A stretch of DNA of 64,000 bases from JBKEDC01 sp047971925 (GCA_047971925.1 JBKEAC010000003.1:1-64000); one strand, 5' to 3'. Numbered from the stretch's first letter, positions 1-9,285 are shown. The notes: generated by a model not told the origin, from the letters alone. Program-made: numbers and translations.

Positions 1-259
1 AAATTTTTTCATGTCCATTCCCATTTTGTTTTTCGTCTGAAAAAATTTTTACTTGCTAATTGGACATTGCAATTTTGGTGTAAATTGCTATCTGGATATT
101 ACATTTTTGACGAAAAACACATACAATCTGTTCGTCATGCGAAAAAAAAATTAAATTTTATTGTATTGATTTTCTGTTGGTTGAAAATTATTTTTCGTTT
201 TTCTTCCTTTTTTTTGCTCGAAAAGTGTAAAAATTTGCTCGAAAGTATATGTATGTAAG

Positions 260-310
260 TGAAAGCCGGTCGGATTTTAATCGATCGTCTTTCATGCTAT
301 TTTTATTTTT
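260..310 (+). terminator. possible terminator hairpin
   Basis: An imperfect stem pairs TGAAAG (260-265) with CTTTCA (289-294), with further C-G and T-A pairs inside and a short A/T loop. It is followed by a T-rich run on the plus strand. It could end a transcript coming from the left of the window. The internal mismatches make this only a moderate call. Confidence 0.35.
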
Positions 311-439
311 CAATCGGATTTACATTTTTAAAAATTCAGAATTATGACAGTCAATAGAACAATGACTAAAATTGCCCAGGCTTTGATTTCGACATGTAGG
401 GTTCCATGTTCAAAAAAATCAATCATGCGAAACATGCGA

Positions 440-515
440 CCATGGAATAATTCCGCATGGCAATTTGAAACGCCCCCAAAGGGCGTTCCGTAGTGACGCA
501 TTGCATGCGTTTCAC
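440..515 (+). repeat. palindromic dispersed repeat, copy 1
   Basis: It begins ATGGAATAATTCCG, then has a hairpin with arms AACGCCC (469-475) and GGGCGTT (481-487), and then a second hairpin ACGCAT-TGC-ATGCGT (496-510). A diverged relative starts with nearly the same 14 bases at 601 and ends with ACGCAT-GCT-ATGCGT. A third partial copy lies on the minus strand near 27839-27871. Function unknown; similar small palindromes are common between Bacteroidota genes. Confidence 0.55.
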
Positions 516-600
516 GGCGTGCTTGCATTCAGGGTTTCGGGGTTTAGGAATTTTATGGTTGAAGGTTTGCCAAAATAGAATCATATAAAAAAATGCAAAC

Positions 601-676
601 ATGGAATAATCCCGAAAAGACCAAATTGGACTGCTTAATGCAAAAGCGGTTCTGCAGCGACGCATGCTATGCGTTG
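601..676 (+). repeat. palindromic dispersed repeat, copy 2
   Basis: Diverged relative of the repeat at 440-515: it shares ATGGAATAAT(T/C)CCG at its start and the terminal hairpin ACGCAT-GCT-ATGCGT (660-674). The middle part has drifted and the first internal hairpin is lost. Both copies have the same orientation and lie about 160 bases apart. Confidence 0.5.
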
Positions 677-886
677 TTTATATGAGCATTCAACTGCACA
701 ACGAAAAAATAGGAGAATGATGATTATTTGGAAATTCTGCGAGACTTTAATTTTCACGTGCAACAATTCATTTGGTTTTAAATATTAAATTCTAATGCGG
801 TTAATTATGTAAATTAAAGAAGCATTCAACATTTTAGCTGGAGCAACAAGTTTTTTTTTTAAATAGAGATAAAAACAAAAAAGTTG

Positions 887-903
887 TATCTTTGATACTT
901 TTG
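887..903 (+). promoter_or_regulatory. promoter boxes for the SNF2 gene
   Basis: Two overlapping matches to the Bacteroidota -7 consensus TAnnTTTG are present: TATCTTTG at 887-894 and TACTTTTG at 896-903. Transcription would begin near 901-910, at the 5' edge of the structured repeat at 906-1025, so that repeat would be part of the mRNA leader. No clear -33 TTTG is visible. Confidence 0.5.
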
Positions 904-905
904 TC

Positions 906-1025
906 TAGCCCCCCCTGTGAGCGATTGCAGTGGAAATCCTTTTGCGGAGGAACGAAGCAAAAGATTGAAACGAAAAGCGCGACGGCATGAGGCGAAGGGG
1001 ATTGGCAGGGCAAATGCCGGCACAG
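906..1025 (+). repeat. dispersed structured element, copy A (possible Flavo-1-type RNA)
   Basis: The element starts AGCCCCCCC, then has GATTGCAGTGGAAATCC followed by a stem TTTTGC/GCAAAA, then a mirror-like second module AAAAGATTGAAACGAAAAGC. It closes with GACGGCAT...ATGCCGGC, whose GGCAT/ATGCC arms can pair. The same order of blocks occurs on the minus strand at 16919-17038 and, shortened, at 52367-52437. I recall such AGCCCC/GATTG..GGAAATCC sequences as widespread in Flavobacteria and possibly equal to the Rfam Flavo-1 motif; this needs a covariance search. It also supplies the spurious N-terminal codons of the SNF2 reading frame. Confidence 0.6.
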
Positions 1026-1094
1026 CCAAAAGAAATAAAAAAGAGAAATGAAGAAAGAAGAGCGAGTAAAAAAGAGGGAACTAATTTATCAAAC

Positions 1095-4031
1095 ATGAGA
1101 CAAGAATTAATTATCGGCTTGGTGAATCATCGGAAATTGGGGCGATTATTTCAAGCATATTTAATTTCGAAGCAAGAAAATTATTATCAAGTTGATCGAC
1201 TAGTACGTTTGCGCGACTTATCGAATTTTTCGTTTACAGCAGAAGAAAAAGAACTGATAACATTGACGGAAAAGTTGAGCGATGAGGAGCTAACCAAGCG
1301 ATTTTCGAAGCGCATGGAGCCAACAAATTTTCTAAATCAACTGGATCCGATTTATTTTAAGGAACACATTAATCCGTTTATTGACCGTCAGCTTTCGTCG
1401 ATAATTACGATATTGATGCGAGGCAACACCCGGCTGTTTAGCAAAGACGATAAATATTCGAATCTGTATGAAGAAGACTGTTTGAAAGTACATGGAAAGT
1501 ATTTAGACTGCCGACTATGTTTTCAACGGCATGAATCGGGCATCAGCTATCAGTTGCAACTCTTTTGCGACGATAAGTTTTTTCCAATTCTATATCGAAA
1601 GCCACAATTTCTAGTCATGAAGCCCGCCTCTTTTGTACTAAATGGCGAGTTGTATGTTCTAGAAAACTTAGAATCGAGCAAAATAGTTCCCTTTCTTGGA
1701 AAAAAGGAGTTGTTGATTCCGAGAAGTGCCGAGCATAAATATTTAGAAACATTTGTGAAGCAAAGCATTGCCAACCATCGGGTAAAAGTATCTGGTTTTA
1801 AGCTAGTAAAATGGGAAGATGATCCGGAAATGATACTAGAATTAAATGAAGATTTGAGTGGCAATCTCATTTTGATACCAAAGTTTAATTATGGAGGAAA
1901 AATCTTCTTGCCACATGACACTCAAAAAGTTCATGTTGAAATGAGGCAAGAAGATGAGAGCTATTTTTTCAGCCGGATTGTTCGTCGAAAGCAATGGGAA
2001 TCATCATGTTTGGAGCAATTAAAATTGTGGGGACTGGAAGAAAGTTATCAGATGTTTGTAGTTCCAGGTTGTGGTTTGTTGAGCAATCACAGTAATAATT
2101 TGCATCTTTTTGATTGGCTCGATGAGCATGAGCATTTGTTCAGAACACACCAAATGAGCTACCAAAAATCAAAAGGCTTGCCCAATTATTCTCGCGATAA
2201 GGGCGAAATGGAGCTTCATGTTTCAGAGAAAGATGATTGGTTTGATGTTCATGCAGTTGTTCGTTTTGGCAAATATGAAATACCGTTCATAAAATTAAAG
2301 GATCACATTCGTTTGGGTAAGCATCAATTAGAGCTACCCAATGGCGAAATAGCCATACTTCCGGAAGAATGGTTTGTGACATATCGCGATTTATTATCGG
2401 TTGGGATTGAGGATGCAGATCATCTTTTAATAAAGAAGCACTATCATTCGCTACTTGATCGTTCGCAAATTTCAACAAATAAAGAAATTCTTTCTCGCTT
2501 AAATAGCTTGCAAGGCGAAGGCAGTTTGGTGGCAGTTCCCAGTGGACTACAAGCAGAACTTCGCAGTTATCAGCATGAAGGATATTCTTGGTTATATCAT
2601 TTATATAGCAATAAATTTGGTGGCTGTTTAGCCGATGACATGGGTTTAGGAAAGACCTTACAAACGATCTCACTATTGCAGAAATTGAAGCGTCAGAAAT
2701 TGCAGTTTCCCACTTTAGTATCTTCAAATGAGCGCAATTTATTTTCGGAAATTGAGTCGATAAATGCCCACCAACAACAAAACCAAACTTGTAGCTTGGT
2801 TGTCATGCCAACCTCGTTGCTACACAATTGGCGTCATGAATTAGAGAAGTTTGCCCCCGATTTAAAAGTATGTACATATTATGGTGCTCAACGCAAGAAG
2901 AACAAAATTGCGCAATTATCGAATCTGTATGATGTCATTCTCACGAGCTATGGCACGGTTCGCAATGATGTTGAGAAACTTTGTGATTTTTCTTTTTTCT
3001 ATATCATTCTCGATGAAAGTCAAAATATAAAAAATCCAGAATCGAAAATATATCAGAGCATCATTAAACTGAAAGGACAAAATCGATTGGTTTTAACGGG
3101 CACCCCCATCGAGAATAGTCTGAGCGATTTGTGGGCACAGATGAATTTCATAAATCCTGGTTTGCTTGGCAATTTTAATTATTTCAAGCGCGAATATATT
3201 CTACCCATCGAGAGGAAAAATAGCGAGGAACAGCAAGCAAAGTTGCAACTGTTAATCCGCCCTTTTATCTTGCGACGAAGCAAACATGATGTAGCAAAAG
3301 ACTTGCCAGCACTAACAGAGCAAATTAGATATTGCCCCATGGCAGATGCGCAGCACAGTATGTATGAGCGAGAAAAATCGGCCATTCGCAACGCTTTGAT
3401 ACAGAAAATTGAAACCGATGGCATGAGCAAGAGTGCGATACAAATATTGCAAGGGTTAAGCAGATTACGACAATTGGCAAACCATCCTGATATGATTGGA
3501 ATGGAATCGGATAGAGAATCAGACAGCGAATCGGGTAAATTTAATGCCGTTATTGAGAGCCTACAATTGATCTTAGAAGAAAAACACAAGGTACTTATTT
3601 TCTCGTCATTTGTTAAGCATCTCAACATTTTAAAATCGCATTTAGAAGAAGAAAAGATTCGTTATTCCATGCTCACGGGAAGCACGCGAAATAGAGAAGA
3701 AGTGATAAATTCATTTCAAGAAGATGAAGATAATCGTGTATTTTTAATTTCGCTTAAAGCCGGAGGAGTAGGATTAAACCTCACACAAGCCGACTATGTT
3801 TTTATTCTCGACCCTTGGTGGAATCCGGCAGCAGAAATGCAAGCTATTAGTAGGGCGCACCGCATTGGTCAAGAAAAGAAAGTGATGGTTTATCGGTTTA
3901 TTACAGAGGGGAGTATTGAGGAAAAAATTATCAGCATGCAAGAGCGCAAAAGTAACTTAGCCGAGCAATTCATCAACACGAGCACGCCATTTCAAAACAT
4001 CAGCCAAGAAGAATTGCTGAGCTTATTTTAA
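1095..4031 (+). CDS. SNF2-family DEAD/DEAH-like helicase
   Basis: An ATP-dependent DNA translocase of the SNF2 group, about 978 residues from the chosen start. The N-terminal half (to about residue 480) is the poorly conserved region usual in bacterial SNF2 proteins. The ATPase core follows: Walker A DDMGLGKT with K520, Walker B variant DESQ at 640-643, TGTPIEN, and the C-terminal helicase lobe with SRAHRIGQ (H922). The frame is open from 987, but those 36 extra codons are encoded by a dispersed repeat, so ATG 1095 (MRQELII) is preferred. It probably acts in transcription-linked remodelling or DNA repair, as suggested for RapA/HepA relatives; that role is inferred. It stands alone, with its own promoter. 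Confidence 0.93.
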   Translation: MRQELIIGLVNHRKLGRLFQAYLISKQENYYQVDRLVRLRDLSNFSFTAEEKELITLTEKLSDEELTKRFSKRMEPTNFLNQLDPIYFKEHINPFIDRQLSSIITILMRGNTRLFSKDDKYSNLYEEDCLKVHGKYLDCRLCFQRHESGISYQLQLFCDDKFFPILYRKPQFLVMKPASFVLNGELYVLENLESSKIVPFLGKKELLIPRSAEHKYLETFVKQSIANHRVKVSGFKLVKWEDDPEMILELNEDLSGNLILIPKFNYGGKIFLPHDTQKVHVEMRQEDESYFFSRIVRRKQWESSCLEQLKLWGLEESYQMFVVPGCGLLSNHSNNLHLFDWLDEHEHLFRTHQMSYQKSKGLPNYSRDKGEMELHVSEKDDWFDVHAVVRFGKYEIPFIKLKDHIRLGKHQLELPNGEIAILPEEWFVTYRDLLSVGIEDADHLLIKKHYHSLLDRSQISTNKEILSRLNSLQGEGSLVAVPSGLQAELRSYQHEGYSWLYHLYSNKFGGCLADDMGLGKTLQTISLLQKLKRQKLQFPTLVSSNERNLFSEIESINAHQQQNQTCSLVVMPTSLLHNWRHELEKFAPDLKVCTYYGAQRKKNKIAQLSNLYDVILTSYGTVRNDVEKLCDFSFFYIILDESQNIKNPESKIYQSIIKLKGQNRLVLTGTPIENSLSDLWAQMNFINPGLLGNFNYFKREYILPIERKNSEEQQAKLQLLIRPFILRRSKHDVAKDLPALTEQIRYCPMADAQHSMYEREKSAIRNALIQKIETDGMSKSAIQILQGLSRLRQLANHPDMIGMESDRESDSESGKFNAVIESLQLILEEKHKVLIFSSFVKHLNILKSHLEEEKIRYSMLTGSTRNREEVINSFQEDEDNRVFLISLKAGGVGLNLTQADYVFILDPWWNPAAEMQAISRAHRIGQEKKVMVYRFITEGSIEEKIISMQERKSNLAEQFINTSTPFQNISQEELLSLF

Positions 4032-4136
4032 GAAAGGCGATTTATCGTGATATTTTGCTATCTTTACATTGATAATCCAATTCAAGGCATGCTTTTGAGC
4101 TAGCCTTAAAACGAATAAAAAGAAAAATTAGAACGA

Positions 4137-5762
4137 ATGAAAATGAGAAAAATATTTAAGTTTATTGTTTTGATGATAATGATGTGGCAGATTTCATCAT
4201 CAGCACAAGGACAAGAGCAATTGCAAGATGTTCAGGGCAATGCATTGAAATTTAGCAGAATGCTCCGTTTGATTGATAGTTATTATGTTGATACAACGAA
4301 CATTGAGAAAATTACCGAAAATGCCATCGTTCACATGCTATCAGAACTCGATCCGCATTCGGTTTATATATCGGCAGAAGAAGTTCAGAAAATGAATGAG
4401 CCCTTAGAAGGAAGTTTCGAGGGAATTGGTATATCCTTTAATATTTTGCGCGATACCTTGATGGTGGTGGAAGTCATTTCCGGAGGACCATCGGAAAAAG
4501 TAGGCTTACAAGCAGGCGACCGCATTATTAAAATTGATAATGAGCAAGTGGCAAGTATCGGTATAAAAAATAGCGATGTGATGAGCAAATTGCGTGGTAA
4601 AAAAGGTTCAAAAGTGAAGCTAGAAGTACTACGATCACGATCGAAAGAGCCCATTCATTTCACCATTGTTCGCGACCATATTCCAATTTATAGTCTTGAT
4701 GCAGGCTACATGCTCAATGATGAAATTGGATATATTAAAATCAATCGTTTTTCGAAGACAACGAGCGATGAAGTTGACGAGGCGATAGCAAAGCTGAAGA
4801 AAAATGCCCAGTTCAATAGTTTAATTCTCGATTTGCGTAACAATGGAGGCGGATTTCTAGCCATGGCCATCGAGCTAGCCGATCAGTTTTTAAATGCCGA
4901 TCAACTGGTAGTTTACACACATGGCGTTCATGCGCCACGTAAAGATTATTACACGAATCGGAATAAGCAGCTAGAGGATTACAAATTGGTTGTGCTCATT
5001 GATGAAGGTTCTGCCTCGGCCTCGGAAATTGTTGCAGGAGCTATTCAGGATTGGGATAGAGGTGTAATTGTTGGTCGTCGATCTTTCGGCAAAGGACTCG
5101 TGCAGCAACCTTTCCCCTTAACCGATGGTTCGATAGTTCGCTTAACCACATCTCATTATTTCACACCTAGCGGTCGATGCATTCAAAAGCCCTATGATGA
5201 AGGAGCAGGAGCCTATGAAATGGACTACTACAATCGCTACACACATGGCGAGCTTTTCAATAAAGACAGTATAAAATTTGATGAAAGTAAAGTTTTCAAG
5301 ACCTTGAAATTGCAACGAAACGTTTATGCTGGAGGAGGAATTATGCCCGACATTTTCATGCCGATCGACACGAATGTGAATTATAGTTATTACAATCAGT
5401 TGCTTCAACACAACATCTTGTATGAATCGGTTTTGAATTATCTCGATGAAAATAGAAAATCCTTGCAGAAGAAATATACCACTAGTGTTATCTTTCATGC
5501 CGAATTTGAGCTCGACGAAAAATTTGTGAATAGTATCATAAAAAAAGGCGAATCAGCTGAAATTATTGGCACCGAGGAAGGCATAGCCTTTGCAATTCCA
5601 CATATTAATAAAATGGCAAAAGCCATCATTGCACGAGGTTTATTTACAGAAAATGATTATTGGCGAGCGATGAATGCACATGATAAAGAAATTGATGAAG
5701 CAATAAAAATTCTTAGCGATTCGAAACGCTATGAATCGATATTGCAAACTAATAAAGAGTAG
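4137..5762 (+). CDS. C-terminal processing peptidase, S41 family
   Basis: A periplasmic serine protease of the Prc/CtpA tail-specific group, 541 residues. Residues 1-25 form a signal peptide ending near SSAQGQ. A PDZ domain follows (about 85-175, GIGISFN...GLQAGDRI), then the S41 catalytic domain. The Ser-Lys dyad is visible: SASASE with S294 and FGKG with K319, exactly 25 residues apart as in the family. About 150 residues of C-terminal extension follow the protease domain. It likely trims or degrades envelope proteins from their C-termini. There is a 105-base gap after the SNF2 gene with no clear terminator, and pnuC follows 137 bases later. Family assignment is firm; substrates are unknown. 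Confidence 0.93.
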   Translation: MKMRKIFKFIVLMIMMWQISSSAQGQEQLQDVQGNALKFSRMLRLIDSYYVDTTNIEKITENAIVHMLSELDPHSVYISAEEVQKMNEPLEGSFEGIGISFNILRDTLMVVEVISGGPSEKVGLQAGDRIIKIDNEQVASIGIKNSDVMSKLRGKKGSKVKLEVLRSRSKEPIHFTIVRDHIPIYSLDAGYMLNDEIGYIKINRFSKTTSDEVDEAIAKLKKNAQFNSLILDLRNNGGGFLAMAIELADQFLNADQLVVYTHGVHAPRKDYYTNRNKQLEDYKLVVLIDEGSASASEIVAGAIQDWDRGVIVGRRSFGKGLVQQPFPLTDGSIVRLTTSHYFTPSGRCIQKPYDEGAGAYEMDYYNRYTHGELFNKDSIKFDESKVFKTLKLQRNVYAGGGIMPDIFMPIDTNVNYSYYNQLLQHNILYESVLNYLDENRKSLQKKYTTSVIFHAEFELDEKFVNSIIKKGESAEIIGTEEGIAFAIPHINKMAKAIIARGLFTENDYWRAMNAHDKEIDEAIKILSDSKRYESILQTNKE

Positions 5763-5899
5763 AATGAAATAGCCTGACATTGAAGAAACGTTGCGTGTCA
5801 TTGGAGCCGATTCTTATCTGCGTTATTCCATAATTAACACCTGTAAAGAAGCATGTTGATTCCGCTAGCTATTCATGAGTGAAAATAAATTAAACATTT

Positions 5900-6505
5900 A
5901 TGCAAAGAATATCAGAATGGATAAGTCACAATTGGCTTGAACTCTTTGGAGCCGTATCAGGTGTAGTCTATATCTTATTGTCGGTCAAACAACGAGTGCT
6001 GACATGGCCTGTTGGTTTTATAAATTCGGTGATTTATATTGTTGTATTCTATCAATCGAAGTTTTATGCCGACATGACGATGCAGTTTTATTATGCAGTT
6101 GTGGCAATCTATGGTTGGATTCTGTGGAGCGGTAAAAATAATAACAAATCGGATTTACCATTAAAAGTAAGTCGAATATCAGGTATTCAATGGCTCATCT
6201 ATCTATGTCTTTCACTACTATTGAGTGGCATTATTTTCATGTTGCTGCATTATTTCACCGATTCACCCATTGCCATTCCCGATTCTCTAACCAGTGGATT
6301 TGCGATTGTCGGCACGTGGATGTTGGTTAAGAAATATTTGGAAAACTGGATTTTTTGGATTGTCATTGATTTATATTCCTCGATTTTATATGCACAACGC
6401 GAGCTGTATTTCACCATGATTCTATATGTGGTTTTCACCATCATGGCTGTGGTTGGTTTCAAAGAGTGGAAAAGCCATTGCAAAAAAGAAGGGCAATTGC
6501 TATGA
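5900..6505 (+). CDS. pnuC: nicotinamide riboside transporter PnuC
   Basis: An inner-membrane transporter of 201 residues with about seven hydrophobic segments and the PnuC hallmarks WPVGFINS, YIVVFYQ and YAVVAIYGW. The family moves nicotinamide riboside (some members thiamine) by facilitated diffusion, with trapping by phosphorylation inside. Its stop codon overlaps the start of the next gene in an ATGA arrangement. That gene is a NadR-type kinase, which supports nicotinamide riboside rather than thiamine as the substrate. The 137 bases upstream show no strong promoter box or thiamine riboswitch. Confidence 0.92.
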   Translation: MQRISEWISHNWLELFGAVSGVVYILLSVKQRVLTWPVGFINSVIYIVVFYQSKFYADMTMQFYYAVVAIYGWILWSGKNNNKSDLPLKVSRISGIQWLIYLCLSLLLSGIIFMLLHYFTDSPIAIPDSLTSGFAIVGTWMLVKKYLENWIFWIVIDLYSSILYAQRELYFTMILYVVFTIMAVVGFKEWKSHCKKEGQLL

Positions 6506-7023
6506 GTAAAATAATCGTACTCACAGGACCAGAATCCACTGGGAAGAGCAGTTTAAGCAAGTTGCTAGCGTCGCATTTTAATTGCCAAGCTTATGAGGAA
6601 TATGCACGAAGCTACTTAGAAGAGTTAGGCAATTCAAGCTATAGCTATACTGATGTTGAAAAAATAGCCATAGGACAGGTAGCACAATATGAAAAAGCAC
6701 GAGAACAAACAAGTCGGATAGTCATTCTCGACACGTGGTTGATTATTACGAAAGTTTGGTTTCAATGGGTATATGGCAAAGAACCCGACTGGCTAGAATC
6801 AGCCCTTCAAACGCATGCCGTAGATTTATATTTACTTTGCTATCCCGATTTAGAGTGGGAATCTGATCCTTTGCGTGAAAATGGAGGAGACAAGCGCAAT
6901 GAATTATTTGAAGCCTATCGAGCAGAACTCGATGGCAGAGGTTTGCGTTATGTTGTCATTAGAGGGATAGGAGAGAAACGCTTGCAAAATGCCATCGATG
7001 CAATAGAAAAAGGAGTGCTTTAA
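6502..7023 (+). CDS. NadR-like ribosylnicotinamide kinase (AAA ATPase)
   Basis: A P-loop kinase of 173 residues from ATG 6502, with Walker A GPESTGKS (residues 9-16) and a DTWLI segment typical of the NadR/Ttd14 ATPase domain. It would phosphorylate nicotinamide riboside to NMN in the cytoplasm, trapping what PnuC imports. Unlike enterobacterial NadR it has no N-terminal regulator or NMN adenylyltransferase domain. The frame is open further upstream inside pnuC, but the start at 6502 gives the common ATGA overlap with the pnuC stop and begins right before the conserved strand MSKIIVLTG. NAD salvage role is inferred from family and neighbour. Confidence 0.85.
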   Translation: MSKIIVLTGPESTGKSSLSKLLASHFNCQAYEEYARSYLEELGNSSYSYTDVEKIAIGQVAQYEKAREQTSRIVILDTWLIITKVWFQWVYGKEPDWLESALQTHAVDLYLLCYPDLEWESDPLRENGGDKRNELFEAYRAELDGRGLRYVVIRGIGEKRLQNAIDAIEKGVL

Positions 7024-7187
7024 TAAACAAACGCTTCGAATTCATTTCACGGGGCAGCACTACATATAGAGTAGAAACAGATTAGCAACAATTGTTTTAA
7101 AATGTTCTTTTCCAGCAAAGATGGTGCAATAAAGACAGCTTACACAGCGTTCTCATAGCACTAGGTTTTGGAATCGGGAAATAAAAA
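7024..7187. other. intergenic spacer
   Basis: Convergent spacer between the NadR-like gene and pyk. I see no gene, repeat or recognisable site here apart from the terminator hairpin that follows it. Confidence 0.5.
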
Positions 7188-7222
7188 AAGCGGATAGACT
7201 TAAAAAATCTATCCGCTTTATG
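7186..7222 (-). terminator. intrinsic terminator of pyk (possibly bidirectional)
   Basis: Perfect 12-bp stem AAAGCGGATAGA (7188-7199) / TCTATCCGCTTT (7208-7219) with an eight-base A/T loop. On the minus strand it follows the pyk stop and is trailed by a T run. A weaker T tract on the other side may let it end the plus-strand transcript too. Confidence 0.85.
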
Positions 7223-7244
7223 ATATGTTAAAAGCTAAATCTAC

Positions 7245-8675
7245 TTATTTTTTAATAAGCTTTTTAGCTTCTGAGATTTCCATGAAAGTAGAACCACCAC
7301 CGATACCGAAGCTACCGCCAATGTAAACCACTTTATCATCTTCTTTAATGACCCCAGTTTTAGTTAAACCTTGAAGAGCATTAGAAACCATTGTAGAACG
7401 CGTTTCATCAGGAGTAAATACATCAGCATAAACGCCATAAGAAAGAGCTAATTGACGAGCAGTAGTAGCATCATAACATTGAGCATATACTTTTTTCTCA
7501 CCACGGAAAGCAGCTAAATAGCGAGCTGTTTTTCCTGTTTTAGTGTTGGTTACAATAGCTTTAACATCGTCTAATTGTTTCGAAGCCTCGTAAGCCGACT
7601 CAGCAAGGAATGCAGCAGGTTCACCATCAACAGCAGGGATCGCAATATTATCTTTCGCTTCTTTTGTTTTTTCAACTTCAAGAGCGATTTTATTCATGAT
7701 TTTCACTGCTTCAACAGGATAAGCACCATAAGTAGTTTCACCAGAAAGCATGATTGCATCGGTATTAGAATAGATTGCATTAGCAATATCACTAACTTCA
7801 GCACGAGTTGGACGAGGGTTATCAATCATCGTGTGCAACATTTGAGTAGCAACGATAACAGGTTTCTTACGTTCCACACATCTTTCAATAAGTAGGCGTT
7901 GATATCCTGGGATTTTCTCGGCAGCAACTTCAATACCCAAATCACCACGAGCAACCATCACACCATATGCATGGTCAAGAATTTCATCAATTCTTTCTAC
8001 ACCTTCAAGGTTTTCGATTTTAGCGATAATTTTGATTGGGCTTTTTTTAGCGTCAAGGATTTTTTGCACATCAATCACATCTTGCGCATTACGCACGAAA
8101 GAGTGAGCGATGAAATCCACACCAGCTTCAGCTGCAAATTCAATAAATTTGTGGTCTTTTTCAGAAATAGAAGGTAAGTTAACCGTAAAGCCAGGCGTGT
8201 TAATACTTTTGTTCTTTTTGATTTTTCCTTCGTTTTCAACATGGCAAAGCACATAGTCGTCGTGTTTTTCAACAACAGTAAATTCTGTTTCACCATCATC
8301 AACAAGTACTTTTGTTCCAACAGGAATTTCCACGTGGAATTTGTCATAAGAAATACCGAAAGCTTTACGACCTTGAGTAGGTGTTCTTTCTAGGTTTCCT
8401 GATAACTCAACTAAGTCGCCAACCGCAACTGGTATACCATTTTCTGCATCTTCAGCTCTTAAGCGAGTTCTGATTTCTGGTCCTTTAGTATCAACAAGGA
8501 TAGCTAGTTTTTCAGAAACTTTACGAACGTTCTCAATAAGAGGAATTGCTGATTCTGGTGTCATGTGAGCAGTATTTAAACGAACTACGTTCATTCCTTG
8601 CTCATAAAGAGTTCTTAGGAAATCAGGTTCACATCTGATGTCCGAAATTGTTGCTACAATTTTTGTGTTCTTCAT
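7245..8675 (-). CDS. pyk: pyruvate kinase
   Basis: Converts phosphoenolpyruvate and ADP to pyruvate and ATP in glycolysis. The 476-residue protein shows the full set of motifs: N-terminal KIVATISD and NVVRLNTAH (RLNTAH instead of the usual RLNFSH), VDTKGPEIRT, IAKIENLEG with the catalytic lysine, MVARGDLGIEV, the signature ATQMLHTMIDNPRPTRAEVSD, and a C-terminal regulatory-type domain ending in SEAKKLIKK. Length and the RLNTAH variant are typical of Bacteroidota enzymes. It is a single-gene unit with a strong -7 box upstream and a terminator downstream. In this genome it would take the phosphoenolpyruvate made from glyceraldehyde 3-phosphate released by Eda. Confidence 0.96.
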   Translation of the reverse strand: MKNTKIVATISDIRCEPDFLRTLYEQGMNVVRLNTAHMTPESAIPLIENVRKVSEKLAILVDTKGPEIRTRLRAEDAENGIPVAVGDLVELSGNLERTPTQGRKAFGISYDKFHVEIPVGTKVLVDDGETEFTVVEKHDDYVLCHVENEGKIKKNKSINTPGFTVNLPSISEKDHKFIEFAAEAGVDFIAHSFVRNAQDVIDVQKILDAKKSPIKIIAKIENLEGVERIDEILDHAYGVMVARGDLGIEVAAEKIPGYQRLLIERCVERKKPVIVATQMLHTMIDNPRPTRAEVSDIANAIYSNTDAIMLSGETTYGAYPVEAVKIMNKIALEVEKTKEAKDNIAIPAVDGEPAAFLAESAYEASKQLDDVKAIVTNTKTGKTARYLAAFRGEKKVYAQCYDATTARQLALSYGVYADVFTPDETRSTMVSNALQGLTKTGVIKEDDKVVYIGGSFGIGGGSTFMEISEAKKLIKK

Positions 8676-8715
8676 CTCGAAAGGTATATAATAAATATAA
8701 TATTTTTTTTCCCGA

Positions 8716-8723
8716 CAAAGATA
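8716..8723 (-). promoter_or_regulatory. pyk promoter -7 box
   Basis: Minus-strand TATCTTTG, an exact TAnnTTTG match, 41 bases upstream of the pyk ATG. The region between is A/T rich and suits a short leader. Confidence 0.6.
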
Positions 8724-8868
8724 GTCATAAAATGAAATGATTTATGTATTTCATTTATATTGTACGATAATTTTAGTATTAATTAACCTGATGCATAAGA
8801 ACGCAATTAAAACGCCGATTGAGCATGGCTCAAACGTGCAATAAATCTGCATTATCGATACAAATTAC

Positions 8869-9285
8869 TTAGGGAATAAAACTCTGAATTGCTAAACGAT
8901 AAGAATTTAATCCAAACCCAACAATCGAACCTCTGCAGGCAGCAGCAATCATTGAGTTGTGCCGAAAACTTTCACGTTGATGAATGTTTGAAATGTGCAC
9001 CTCAATACAAGGTGTGTTCACTGCCGAAATTGCATCTCTCAAAGCGATTGAGCTGTGGGTGTAAGCACCTGCATTGATAATAATTCCATCGAAATCAAAT
9101 CCTACTTCATGAATTTTATCGATGAGAAATCCCTCTACATTCGATTGATAATAAGATAGGTCAATTTGAGGAAATTCACTTTTTAAATCAGATAGATACG
9201 ATTCAAAACTTTGCTCTCCATATATGGAGGGTTCTCTCTTTCCTAAAAGATTTAAATTAGGACCATTTATGATGATAAGTTGCAT
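8869..9285 (-). CDS. aroQ: 3-dehydroquinate dehydratase, type II
   Basis: Catalyses step three of the shikimate pathway, 3-dehydroquinate to 3-dehydroshikimate. Seen in the sequence: PNLNLLGKREPSIYG with the catalytic tyrosine Y22, the YYQSNVEG segment, INAGAYTHSS, and EVHISN with the catalytic histidine, then RGSIVGFG near the end. The frame is open to 9318, but ATG 9285 begins exactly at MQLIIINGPN as in the family, and a -7-like TATCTTGG lies at about 9311-9318, so the longer form is unlikely. Length is 138 residues, normal for the family. It is divergent from the xerD-like gene. Confidence 0.93.
   Translation of the reverse strand: MQLIIINGPNLNLLGKREPSIYGEQSFESYLSDLKSEFPQIDLSYYQSNVEGFLIDKIHEVGFDFDGIIINAGAYTHSSIALRDAISAVNTPCIEVHISNIHQRESFRHNSMIAAACRGSIVGFGLNSYRLAIQSFIP

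Larger units (their letters stand above)
1..886. other. gene-free stretch at window start
   Basis: No credible gene is seen here. Open frames of 60-80 codons overlap on both strands, have low-complexity composition and no family resemblance. The stretch is very A+T rich to about position 350. It holds an imperfect hairpin at 260-294 followed by a T-rich run, and two related palindrome-bearing repeats near 440-515 and 600-680. It may be the 3' flank of a gene that lies to the left of the window. Confidence 0.6.

Noticed and set aside
67..258. A 63-codon frame at the window start
   Set aside because: Rich in F, K and L because of A/T runs, no family resemblance, overlaps nothing informative.
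987..1094. The first 36 codons of the long SNF2 frame as a true N-terminus
   Set aside because: They are encoded by copy A of the dispersed element and its 3' flank; the family-like sequence begins at ATG 1095.
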